This document shows, piece by piece, positions 9,161 to 18,754 of a DNA stretch of 64,000 nt. Each line of letters begins with the position of its first letter. Position 1 is the stretch's first letter. A program made the translations under genes and the position numbers. Source of the stretch: Ignavibacteriales bacterium. GTDB lineage: Bacteria; Bacteroidota; Ignavibacteria; Ignavibacteriales; Melioribacteraceae. The DNA lies in contig JACKAB010000044.1 in NCBI GenBank assembly GCA_020635285.1, positions 496,001 to 560,000 on the forward strand, written 5' to 3'. The notes beneath the pieces are model-generated. The model was given only the letters and a program-made list of their open reading frames with translations. It ran no database searches and had not been told where the DNA came from.

Positions 9161-9251
9161 CGGAGAGGGCGGGATTCGAACCCGCGGTAGAGTTTAACCC
9201 CTACGACGGTTTAGCAAACCGTTGGTTTCAGCCACTCACCCACCTCTCTCC
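9161..9251 (-). tRNA. tRNA-Ser(GCT)
   Basis: The minus strand reads GGAGAGAGGTGGGTGAGTGG at its 5' end and has the anticodon stem-loop CGGTTTGCTAAACCG (anticodon GCT). It has a long variable arm and the T-arm GCGGGTTCGAATCCCGC. The acceptor stem closes with CTCTCC and a G discriminator. The length of about 91 bases and the long variable arm are typical of serine tRNA. The 3' end faces the integrase gene, as expected for an integration target. Confidence 0.95.
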
Positions 9252-9444
9252 TTAGGTATAGCTGAAAATTTAAAAATTAAATATAGAGATAATTTCCATA
9301 ATTCGAAATAGTAAATAACGTTTTAGTTATTTTTTTATTTTTCGTTCGATTTTTTTTGTCACAACCAGCTAATTTTATTTTGCAGGGCATTATTTGCACT
9401 AAAATATATTAGAAAACATTCCTCAGTTTTTTTAAATTATATTA

Positions 9445-11694
9445 ATGAAATTAAAACTACTTACTGCGGTTAAAATTCTGTGTGTTGGAATTTTTTTTAT
9501 CAAGCCCAAACATTTATAATGCGCAACAAACTGGTAATTTTAGAGGAATTATTACGGATTCATTAAGCAGTGAAGTTCTTGCTTATGCGAATATATTCAT
9601 TAAAGAATTGGGTAGTGGTACTTCAACAGATTCGCGCGGATACTTTTTAATTTCATCCTTGCCGGTCAGTAATTACACTGCGGAGATTTCTTATATTGGT
9701 TATCAAACTAAGACTATACATTTTGTAATTGCTTCAAACAAAATTACACATATAAATATTTCCCTTGTTCCATTAGAAGTTGAATTACAAACTGTTGAAA
9801 AATCCTCCGAAAGAATTTATGGAGAAAATGTTACAGATATAGGGATTCAAAAATTTTCAACAAAAAAATTGAATCTCTGCCAAAAGGTGTTGAGCCGGAT
9901 ATCTTTAGAGCATTGCAATATTTGCCCGGTATACAGAGTTCAAGCGATATCTCAGCTCGGTTTCATGTGAGAGGAGGTGCAAGCAATCAGAACCAATTTT
10001 TATTGGATGATATTGCAATTTATAATCCTTTTCATGCTTTAGGTTTATTTGGCACAATTGATCCAGAAGTTGTAAATAATGTTGAGCTCCATATTGGAGG
10101 TTATTCGGCTGAGCACGAGGGGAGACTATCTTCTGTAATAAAAATGTTTACAAAAGATGGAAATAAAAACGAATATCATGGACTTGCAAGTTCAAGCTTA
10201 ATGTCTGGAAAAGCTCTAGTACAAGGACCAGTTTGGGATGGTTCCTTTATTGTTAGTGGAAGAAAAAGTTTTTCAAATAAAATATTAAATACATTCTTAA
10301 ATGAAAATGATATGCCAATAGATTTTTACGATCTATTTGTAAAATTAAATTATACCAGCGAAAAATTTTTCCCAAATGCAAAGTTTTCTGTTATTGGCTT
10401 TTCAAGCGGTGATAATATCATAAATAATAATTCACGGATCGCAGATGTTAAATGGAGTAACAATGCTTTAGGTTTTACATGGTTTCAATTTACCGAAATT
10501 CCTTTGTTTTATACAATCCAAATTTCTTACAGTGAATTTAATGGTGAATTGACGCCTAATAAAAGTGGTATAAAACCAGTAAAAAATAATGTTAAAGACT
10601 ACACTGGCAAGTTTGATCTATCTTATGTGTTTAGTAATAAAGATGAAATAGTTTTTGGGACAAAAATAAATGAGATTCAAACAAATTTATTCTTACAAAA
10701 TTCAATTGGGGAAATTAAAAATATTGGACCGGATGGCGCAAATGCTAATATTAGCCTCTATTTAAAATACAAAATGTTGAGATTTGACAACTTCAATTTA
10801 GATGTGGGAAGCAGATTGAATTTGATTGGATTATCACGTGGTGGCACCAATAAATTTTTTGAACCACGCTTAAGTTTATCTTATATTTTTTCAGATTATT
10901 TTTCATTTAAGAGTGCTTTTGGAGTTTACATTCAAGAAATTACAACTCTTTCTGATGAGGATGAAGTAATAACTTATTTTGAACCCTGGTTTATTACTCC
11001 AAATTATCTTTCTCCTGCCAGATCAACGCATTATATATCTGGATTTCAATGGAAGAACGGACAAAATATATCTATTGACGTTGAAGGTTATTACAAATCG
11101 GTAACAAATCTACCTGGATTAAACGAGAAGAAGATTTATATAACTGATAATGAACTGGTAAGCGGAAGCAGTAAATCTTACGGTGTAGATTTCTTATTCA
11201 GATTCGATCATAGCATTTTTAATTTTACAACTTCTTTTTCACATGGGTATGTAACAACAAATTTAAATGACCTAGAATATAGTCCAAGATATGACATTCG
11301 GAATTCACTTAAGACAATTTTAGATTTTAATGTTTACAAAGGTTGGAACGCAAGCCTAACTTGGGTTTATTACTCAGGAGTGCCGTTTACCTTAGTTACA
11401 AGTTATTATGAAAAATTACATTTTGATAATAGTGAAGATAAATTTTCATTGTTAGGTTCACAAATTGTTACGCCTTTACTTGGTGAACGAAATGCTGCTA
11501 GACTCCCGGAATATCATAGAATGGATTTCAGTATTTCTAAACAATTTAATATTTACGATATTAATTTCTATCTCAGCTTCAGTATTATAAATGTTTATGA
11601 TAGAGCAAATATATTTTATTTTAATAGAGATACGGGTGAACGGGTTAACATGCTCCCATTTTTACCAACTGCAATTATTAAGGTTGAATTATGA
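9445..11694 (+). pseudogene. TonB-dependent outer-membrane receptor with carboxypeptidase-regulatory-like N-domain, two frameshifts
   Basis: The ATG at 9445 gives a signal peptide (MKLKLLTAVKILCVGIFF); dropping one T from the run at about 9490 joins it to the rest. A CarboxypepD_reg-like domain follows (GNFRGIITDSLSSEVLAYAN). After a second shift in the A run near 9870 come the plug (QYLPGIQSSSDISARFHVRG, then LLDDIAIYNPFHALGLFG) and a 22-strand-type barrel ending in NMLPFLPTAIIKVEL. The total is about 750 residues. Such receptors import large substrates with energy from TonB. The gene overlaps the DUF4249 lipoprotein gene by four bases, and these pairs are common in Bacteroidota. The substrate cannot be inferred. 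Confidence 0.8.
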
Positions 11695-12632
11695 TTAGGA
11701 AAAGTATCTTTTTTACCTTAATAATTTTCTCTTTTCTTGCTTGCGAAGAAGAAATAAATTATCAAGGTGAATTTGAAGAAAATTACGCTTTGTTTTGTGT
11801 TATTAACGCTGATAGCAGTAAACAAACTGCAATGGTAAAGAAAAAAACTTTAGTGATAAAGGTTCCGAAGAAAATAATTATGTGCAAAGACGCAATTATA
11901 TATCTTAATGGTAAAAATAAAAGTGAACAGTTAAAAGACACGTCACTTATAAATAATAATCAAGTAACCGAAATCTATTACACAGACAATTTCAAACCGG
12001 CAAATGGTTCAAAAGTTGAGATAAGAGCAGAAATTCCAAATGGAAAAATATTATCCTCGACAATTGCAGTTCCTTACTTTACATTATTTTTCTTTGAAGA
12101 ATCTAATTTGTTTATTCCGGATTATGATGATCCATCAAGATTATTTGTCGGCTGGTCATTACATGATGGAAGTGATGGTTTGGCATTCTTAACCAGACTT
12201 TCAATCAATTACACTGTTAATATGAACGGTGTTGAAACAAAACACATTTTGGCAGTACCGGTTGAATACATCATTCAAAACGATAATAAACTTCCTGTTT
12301 ATCCTCAAGCCACGCGAACAGCATTTCAAATATATCGGCAGTCAATAATTGATGAAACACTAAATGAGATATCTGCTGGGGATACGAGCAAATCAAGCTA
12401 TACAATTCAAAGTGCTAATTTTGAGGTTTTTATTATGGAACAAAATCTTGCAAATTACTCTGCTTCTATTGAATCATTTAAAAATAGTTTTTCTGTAAAG
12501 GTTTATGAGCCGGTAATTACCAATATTGACGGTGGCCTAGGAGTTTTTGGAGCTTATGTAAAAAGAAGTATGAAGATTAACTTTGAACCCTCGTATGTAA
12601 GATCATTCGGTTATAAGTATAAGAAGGATTAA
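11691..12632 (+). CDS. DUF4249-type lipoprotein, partner of the TonB receptor
   Basis: This 313-residue protein begins with a lipoprotein signal (MIRKSIFFTLIIFSFLACEE) whose Cys should be acylated. The body is beta-rich with the motifs YALFCVINADSS and YTDNFKPANGSKVEIRAE, and a C-terminal LGVFGAYVKRSMKI, all usual in DUF4249 proteins. Its ATG overlaps the receptor stop (ATGA), so the two are translationally coupled. The family occurs almost always next to TonB-dependent receptors, so a surface role in capturing or processing the substrate is likely but unproven. Confidence 0.75.
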   Translation: MIRKSIFFTLIIFSFLACEEEINYQGEFEENYALFCVINADSSKQTAMVKKKTLVIKVPKKIIMCKDAIIYLNGKNKSEQLKDTSLINNNQVTEIYYTDNFKPANGSKVEIRAEIPNGKILSSTIAVPYFTLFFFEESNLFIPDYDDPSRLFVGWSLHDGSDGLAFLTRLSINYTVNMNGVETKHILAVPVEYIIQNDNKLPVYPQATRTAFQIYRQSIIDETLNEISAGDTSKSSYTIQSANFEVFIMEQNLANYSASIESFKNSFSVKVYEPVITNIDGGLGVFGAYVKRSMKINFEPSYVRSFGYKYKKD

Positions 12633-12641
12633 GAGGTTTAA

Positions 12642-13481
12642 CTATCTACCTTTTTTTTCTTCCATACGATTTGTTAGAATTCTTTTTAAAGTATCTTTTG
12701 CTTTCTGTCCTTGAGTATAAATTGACTCAGCTTTTAAAAATTCGTGAATTCTAACATTTTTAATTTCGGTATTTAATAATACATCCGGTTGCGATTTTTT
12801 TAATTTTTCTCTTACAATAGAGTTCTGCATGATTTGGAAAGAAGAAAATAAAACTTCATAAGAGGGAGGAAATCCGTTTTCATTTTTGTCTTTTTTTGCA
12901 GAAACATCAACCGCAATTGTGAAATCACATTTATCTTCAATAATATCATAGGGCAAAGGATTTACCATCCCGCCATCAAAAAGTAATTTATTATCTAACT
13001 CAATAGGCGGAAATAATCCGGGCAAAGAGAAACTGGCAATAACTGCTTTATGAATCTCGCCAGAATCAATTATTACTTCTTCATGATTCCAGAAATCAGT
13101 TGCCACCACCCTTAAAGGGATTTTTAGATCCTCAAAGTTAGTAACTCTTATTTCATCTTTAAGGAGGTTTAAAAATTTAACACCTTTAATTAATCCGCCT
13201 GGTCTGAAACCAAAATCAATGTAATTAAACATTTTGGTTAAATCGGATTTTTTATGAATTTCCCAAAACTTGCTTTTTTTGTGAAAAATCAAATCATTTA
13301 CAACTTCTTTAATTTCTTTGGAAGATGTCCCGGATGCAAAACTTGCTCCCATAATTGCACCAATACTTGAGCCCGAAATGATCGAAGGCATGATCCCAAG
13401 TTCTTCGAATACTTCAAACATAAGAACATGTGCAAGTCCTCGTGCTCCGCCTGACCCTAAAGCTAAACCAATCTTTTTCAT
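12642..13481 (-). CDS. Patatin-like phospholipase (RssA/YchK type)
   Basis: The 279-residue protein has the full set of patatin motifs: the oxyanion loop GSGGARG at residues 8-14, the nucleophile elbow GSSIGA near residue 37 and the catalytic Asp in DGGMVNP near residue 170. There is no signal peptide, so it is cytoplasmic or membrane-associated. The family hydrolyses phospholipids or other acyl esters; the true substrate of the RssA group is not settled. The start codon of this gene is three bases from the stop of the small membrane protein gene at 13484-13807, so they form an operon that continues from the citrate lyase genes on the same strand. Confidence 0.85.
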   Translation of the reverse strand: MKKIGLALGSGGARGLAHVLMFEVFEELGIMPSIISGSSIGAIMGASFASGTSSKEIKEVVNDLIFHKKSKFWEIHKKSDLTKMFNYIDFGFRPGGLIKGVKFLNLLKDEIRVTNFEDLKIPLRVVATDFWNHEEVIIDSGEIHKAVIASFSLPGLFPPIELDNKLLFDGGMVNPLPYDIIEDKCDFTIAVDVSAKKDKNENGFPPSYEVLFSSFQIMQNSIVREKLKKSQPDVLLNTEIKNVRIHEFLKAESIYTQGQKAKDTLKRILTNRMEEKKGR

Positions 13482-13483
13482 AA

Positions 13484-13807
13484 TTATTCTGGTAAGATTG
13501 GATTTTGAGTAGAAGATTTATCTAAAGTAGACTCTTTTTTAATTGCTTTGCTTTCTTTTTTCTTTTCAGAATGATACTTCATTGAAACTCTGAAAGCTGT
13601 AAATACCAAAGAAATAATTCCAATAACCAAAAGTATGAAAAATAAATAACCGGAAACTATTAAAACCAAATCCGTATTTGTAAAGTCATCAAATGGGATA
13701 TATTTTTTAATAGTTAGATAATTTAAAAACTGCCACGTTAAAGCTAGCAGCGCTAATATTATTAGTATAATTGATTTTGTTTTAAGCTTTCTTAATTGCT
13801 CTATCAT
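13484..13807 (-). CDS. Small two-helix membrane protein of unknown function
   Basis: The 107-residue protein has two predicted membrane spans (IILIILALLALTWQFLNYL and VLIVSGYLFFILLVIGIISL), followed by a charged tail rich in Lys and Ser (KKESKAIKKES). I do not recognise a family. It lies between citrate lyase alpha and the patatin gene with one to three bases on each side, so it is co-transcribed with them. Confidence 0.7.
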   Translation of the reverse strand: MIEQLRKLKTKSIILIILALLALTWQFLNYLTIKKYIPFDDFTNTDLVLIVSGYLFFILLVIGIISLVFTAFRVSMKYHSEKKKESKAIKKESTLDKSSTQNPILPE

Positions 13808-13808
13808 T

Positions 13809-15366
13809 TTAATCTTTTACCTCAAATACTGAATCTAGCAAAGTTCCATCAACCCATTTAATTACTGCTACAACCTTGTTTTTATTAAGTTTGGGTTTAT
13901 TTGGTTTTCCTCCACAAAGGTCATTTACTTCATTGTAAATATCTTTTATAGATTTAATAGGCAAATTAGAATTTTTCACAGCTTTTATCAAATCTTTTCT
14001 TTTTGGATTTATTGCAATTCCACGCTCGGTTATAATTACATCAATCAATTCTCCGGGTCCAACTAAAGTTGTAACCTCATCAATAATTACCGGAATTCTA
14101 TCTCTAAATGATGGGATTGCAAGAATAGTACATTTTGAAAATAAACAATTTTGCCAGCCGCCAATTCCGTGAAGCAAAATATCCATCAGAGTGAGACACA
14201 ACATTTGCGTTAAAATTTATATCAACTTCAGTTGCGCCTAATACTACTGTATCTAACATAGAAGCAAAATTTCCTTTACCATGAAAGTTATAACTGGTAA
14301 AGGGACTTGTATTTACATGATTTGCGTTTTCTCTCATTGAGCGCACGCCTTCAAGATCAAAAGTTTGTCCATCAAGAATGTAATCTGTTAATCCTTCTTC
14401 AAGCATTTCAACCAAGTACTTAGTGCTTCCGCCGCGCACGAATCGTGCTTTAATACCTTTTGCTTTCATTTTTTCTTTAAGGAATAAGGCAAAAGCCAAT
14501 GTGGTTCCGCCTGCTCCAGCTTGAAATGAAAAACCATCTTTTAATATTCCAGCATCTTCAACAAATTGAGCAATATATTCAGCAATTAATAGTCTATCTG
14601 GACTTTTAGTAACTTCGGTTGTACCGGAGACAATTTTTGATGGATCACCCAATGATTTAACTTGAACAACATGATCCACATTGTTTCCTTGAATTTGCCA
14701 AGGTATGCAAGGGAAGGGAATTAAGTTATCTGTTACTACAATCACTTTATCTGCATACTGAGAATCAGCTAACGCAAATCCCAATAAACCGCAAGCTGAA
14801 GGACCACGATCACCGGTTGCATTTCCAAAAGGATCTGCAGTTGGAGCGGCGATAACTGCTATATCAACTTTAACTTCGCCATCTTGAATTGATTGATATC
14901 TTCCACCGTGAGATCGTAAAACACCAGTGCCTTTCATTTTACCTTTTGTAGTATATCTACCTAAAGGTCCATTCATGCTTCCTTCAATGTGATGAATAGT
15001 TCCATCATCTAAATATTTAATTAAGTGTTCGTGACAAGGAAATGAAGCGCTTGGGAACCATCTGATATTCTTAATACCCATTGATTTTATTGTATCAAAC
15101 AGCATATTTGTTACAACATCTCCATTACGCAAATGATGATGAGTTGAGATTGTCATACCATTTTTCAAGCCAGCTTTCTTTAAGGCTTCACGTAAATTCT
15201 TCACAACTTTATTTCCATCGGATGGAAAATCAATACAACTCGAAATTTTAGGACTTACTTTATTTCCAATTGGCTTGTGTTTATTTACACCTTTAAAAGG
15301 AACTTGTTTTTCACCATTTACTGAAGTTGGTACAAATCTTCCTGCTGCATTTTTAACTAGTTTCAT
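13809..15366 (-). pseudogene. citF: Citrate lyase alpha subunit (citrate CoA/ACP transferase), frameshifted near 14180
   Basis: Two overlapping frames make one protein of about 515 residues. The N-terminal part (KNAAGRFVPTSVNGEKQVPF, then STHHHLRNGDVVTNML) and the later GAGGTTLAFALFLKEKM and VVSHSDG are characteristic of CitF. The second frame supplies HGIGGWQNCLFSKCTI and VDGTLLDSVFEV. CitF moves the acyl-ACP arm from acetate to citrate so that CitE can split citryl-ACP into oxaloacetate and acetyl-ACP. The gene follows the CitD-CitE fusion with no gap. The break lies where a one-base correction restores the family sequence, so it is likely an artefact. Confidence 0.85.
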
Positions 15367-16584
15367 CTAATTTAATTTCCAATTTTGTTCTAACAAATTA
15401 TTTTGAACAGCTAATTTAATTGTTCTTTCTGCTCGTTTAACAACTGGAGCATCAATCATTTTACTGCCAAGAGCAACAACTCCAATTCCTTTTTGCTTTG
15501 CTTCATCAAAAGCTAAAACTATTGTTTTTGCCTTTTCAATTTCTTCATTCGTAGGGGCAAACGCTTCATGAATTACTTTAATCTGTCGTGGATGAATACA
15601 GCCTTTACCTTCAAAACCAAGCGATTTAATTTCCAGAGTACTTTTTCTTAAACCTTCCATGTCATTCACATCAGAAAAAACTGTGTCAATTGGTTGAATA
15701 CCTACAGCCTTTGCAGCAGCTACAATTGTACTTCTTGCCATAAAGCTTTCTTTTTCTTCAACAGTACGTTGTGTGCCAAGATCAGCAGTATAATCTTCCA
15801 ATCCAATTGTCAATGCACAATTATATTTAGAAGCATTAGCAATATGATAAGCATTCATTACACCTTTTGCACTTTCAATTATCGGCATAAAATAAATATC
15901 ATTTTTTATTTTGTGTTTCTTTTTCAAATCTTCAACTTTATTTTCTAACTCAATAATTTGCTCTGCACTTTCTACTTTTGGAATTAAAATAACGTGAACA
16001 TTATGAGGGACAATAAATTCTAAATCATCTAAACCTTTTGGCAGTTGATTTATTCTTACCATTCTCTCGGCACCGTAAAAATTGATTGCACGCAATGCAT
16101 TTCTAATTATCAATTGTGCAGCATCTTTTTCAGTTGGAGCAACGCTGTCTTCCAAATCTAAAATTATTCCATCTGGTTTATGCAAGCCTGCATTGGGGTA
16201 GAACTTTGGTTCGTTCCCGGGCAAGTAAAGTCTGCTTCTTCTAAATTTATCTTTTGTTGTTTTGTAGCTATTTGCTTTGTTAAACACCGGTAAGTATTCA
16301 CAAGTTATTTTCGGATCGAGTCTTTTTATTGCAAGTTCAAAGCGAGCTGAAATGGTAAATGGTAGAGCGCCGTAATCTTCAACCAAGATATTGGCATGAC
16401 GCAAATTAAAAAATCTGCACATTTCAAATATTTGATCTTCTATTTGGGTGCCGTACATTGTTTTTACTTTACTATTAAGTGTAAGCTTAATTCCACCGGA
16501 ATTATTTTTTGTAATTTCGATATAACAATCTGAGCGGATTTTATCACCGCGTTTACCGGCGGAAGCGGTTACTGATTTATTCAT
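15367..16584 (-). CDS. citE: Citrate lyase acyl carrier protein fused to the beta subunit (CitD-CitE)
   Basis: The 405-residue protein has two parts. Residues 1 to about 95 resemble the gamma subunit CitD (SAGKRGDKIRSDCYIEIT, then SGGIKLTLNSKV and LVEDYGALPFTISARFELA). The Ser in RSD is the candidate site for the phosphoribosyl-dephospho-CoA arm. Residues from about 115 form a CitE/HpcH-type barrel (RSRLYLPGNEPKFY, DGIILDLEDSVAP, VRINQLPKGL, GKGCIHPRQI). CitE cleaves the citryl thioester. Normally CitD and CitE are separate, so the fusion puts carrier and lyase in one chain. It directly precedes citF. Confidence 0.8.
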   Translation of the reverse strand: MNKSVTASAGKRGDKIRSDCYIEITKNNSGGIKLTLNSKVKTMYGTQIEDQIFEMCRFFNLRHANILVEDYGALPFTISARFELAIKRLDPKITCEYLPVFNKANSYKTTKDKFRRSRLYLPGNEPKFYPNAGLHKPDGIILDLEDSVAPTEKDAAQLIIRNALRAINFYGAERMVRINQLPKGLDDLEFIVPHNVHVILIPKVESAEQIIELENKVEDLKKKHKIKNDIYFMPIIESAKGVMNAYHIANASKYNCALTIGLEDYTADLGTQRTVEEKESFMARSTIVAAAKAVGIQPIDTVFSDVNDMEGLRKSTLEIKSLGFEGKGCIHPRQIKVIHEAFAPTNEEIEKAKTIVLAFDEAKQKGIGVVALGSKMIDAPVVKRAERTIKLAVQNNLLEQNWKLN

Positions 16585-16638
16585 AATATTCTCAATTAAA
16601 ATTATATTACTCTTCGATTTAGCTTATTATAATTTATT

Positions 16639-18071
16639 TTACACCACTAATTTACCCATAAAATCTTTAGCAGAAATATTTTCACAATTAAAATTGTTTC
16701 TTTTACTTCTTTTTGTTTCTCATTACTTGGCCAATTATTTGCTAAGCCACTAAACTTATTATCTAAATCTTCCATTGTCATTGGTTCTCTTGGATCGCCT
16801 TTAGGATATTCCATATACTCTGAATACTCTTTTCCATCTTTAGTTTTAATTACAACTTTTGATGGCTGCTTGGCAGGAAACATTTTTTCAAACTCAATTG
16901 ATGGTTCACCTTTTATTTTATTAATTACTTCAAAAATACGAGGATCTTTTAACTTTTCATCTGAGAAAGATTCAGTTGTAATTTTTTTATCAACAATTGC
17001 TGCAGCCAAACAATAGGGAAGTGAATGATCTGCGGTTTCTCTTGATTCTGGTTTATACTTCGCCGGATCAAATAAAATATCATACGCCTGTGCAAAAGCT
17101 GTGACTTTAATTTCTTCAATATCTTCGTAATCTAAATTATTATTTATCATTACATTTAAAGCACATGAAATATGTGTGTGAGTTAATGCCTCAGTTGGGA
17201 AAGCTTTCATTCCGCATTCTAAAATTTTGTAATTCTTGCCTAAATTGCCTATCAGAGCATCAACATCCCAACTCCATTTAGAAACTCCGTCTCGACCTTT
17301 CATTTCGGTGGGATTTAATTTTTCTTCTTTAGCGTTCCAACCAATGAAAGCATCCATAAAGCCTTCTTTTCCTTCAAATACTTTTTCTGTGCCGCTAAAA
17401 CCTTTTTGTGCCATCATAGCCGCAAACACTCCGGACTGCACTGCCATTGGGTCAACTGTATTTTTCATCATGGTTAATTTACCAGCAGTTGGGCAGCCAA
17501 TTGTGTGATTGTGAGAACCGTTAATTCCGATTGCGTTAACCATTTCATCTACTGTTAATCCTAATAATTTACCTGCAACAATTGGAGAAACGAATTGTGT
17601 TAAAGTTGCATGATGCCACTTTCTTTCGCGCACGCCCGGTTTTGCAAACAAACAAATTCTTTGTTCAAATTCATACGCCAATACAATTGCTACTATTACA
17701 TCTTTCATTGAAGCGCCGACCATTTCTCCTACCGCAAGCGCCGCAGGGATTATATCTGACGGATGTGATGGATCGTCTTTCCAATAAATATCATTAAAAT
17801 CTAATGCCCGTATCATTAAAGAATTTATTAAAGTTACGTTTACTGCTGGCAGTTTATCGCCAAAACCGATAACAGTTGCTTCTTGCTTTCCTTTTATATC
17901 TAAATATAAATCTCGGATGATATTTACATCTTTTGTCTTTTGTGCTCCGTATGCGCAGCCAATAGAATCATATAAATATCTTTTAACTTCGTTTATTACA
18001 TTTTCCGGTAAATCTTCGTATTTCAATCCTATAGCAAATTCGGATATTATACGAGAAATAGATTTTCCCAT
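16639..18071 (-). CDS. MmgE/PrpD family protein (2-methylcitrate dehydratase-like)
   Basis: The protein of about 475 residues opens with ISRIISEFAIGLKYEDLPE and contains the PrpD signatures RYLYDSIGCAYGAQKTKDV, DDPSHPSDIIPAALAVGE and GINGSHNHTIGC. The family includes 2-methylcitrate dehydratase, cis-aconitate decarboxylase and immune-responsive gene 1. Position between citrate lyase and aconitase suggests a tricarboxylic acid substrate, such as citrate or a methyl-substituted analogue. One added base near 16690 changes the tail to CENISAKDFMGK and moves the stop to 16639; I used that end. It is the first gene upstream of the CitD-CitE fusion on the same strand. Confidence 0.8.
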
Positions 18072-18306
18072 AACAGAATTCCTTTTTTTATTTGAATAAT
18101 ATTTAGTCGTTACGCCAGTTTGTTTGGTATAACTTTGGAATGTTTAAATACGGTGTATATAAGAATGAGTGGCTATTTGTTTTTATTAATATCATTGCTA
18201 AAGTTAGAATAATTTGAAAGAAAAATTACATAATTAAAATGATACTTAGTTAATAAAATCTTTACATTAGTTTGAAAATTGTAAAATTTATTTTACTGCT
18301 ATTCCT

Positions 18307-18736
18307 TTATTGGCAGCTATCTCCGTGAGTTTTTTCTTTAATATCTAAGACATTTTTATACCCAACATTACCAAGTGAAATACTTTCTTTTGAATTATCA
18401 TTTAATAAAAAATCAATAGAAATTGGTTTGATCTGGATATTCTTAATATTATCCAAGCTAATACTTTTGGTCGCCGATAGTGATTGTTTTATAAGAATTG
18501 ATCTATCATTTATTTCAAAATAGTATTTAGATGTGAAATTAGTTTGGAAGTAACCTCCAATCAAAAATATAATTCCACCTAAAACCCAAATGAGACCTAA
18601 AAATGGTGAATAATTATTTATTAAATAATTCATAACTCCCAAAACTATATAAACGACACCCAATATTTGAATAATAATAAGGAGAAAATTTCGATTTTCT
18701 TTGCTCTGGATTTAAATAAGTTTTAAATGTTTTCAT
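18307..18736 (-). CDS. Small membrane protein of unknown function (PH-like), possible frameshift near its start
   Basis: The clear part (18307-18663) encodes two membrane spans (IVLGVMNYLINNYSPFLGLI and WVLGGIIFLIGGYF) and then a soluble beta-rich region (YYFEINDRSILIKQSLSA, ISLDNIKNIQIKPISIDF) resembling bacterial PH-like domains. An upstream ATG at 18736 gives MKTFKTYLNP, and a one-base shift joins it to the open frame. Otherwise the start is a TTG at 18663. The function is unknown. It sits between aconitase and the PrpD gene on the same strand. Confidence 0.6.
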
Positions 18737-18754
18737 AATTAATTTTTCAGCTAA

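Larger units (their letters stand above)
492..9170. mobile_element. Integrative element at tRNA-Ser (phage-satellite-like); left end not located
   Basis: A tyrosine integrase (7968-9050) starts about 110 bp from the 3' end of a tRNA-Ser gene, and an HTH excisionase-like gene converges on it. The element also carries a CHC2/Toprim/helicase replication protein, a DUF5659 protein, a radical SAM protein and unknown genes, all on the minus strand left of a divergent promoter region at 7047-7276. There are no capsid, tail or terminase genes, so the content resembles a phage satellite or integrative plasmid more than a complete prophage. I searched by eye for a second copy of the tRNA 3' end left of 9161 and found none, so the left boundary is probably outside the window; the start coordinate is arbitrary. 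Confidence 0.6.

Noticed and set aside
9161..9251. Second copy of the tRNA-Ser 3' end as the left attachment site
   Set aside because: I looked for GGATTCGAACCCGC and close variants across 1-9100 and found none, so no left border is claimed.
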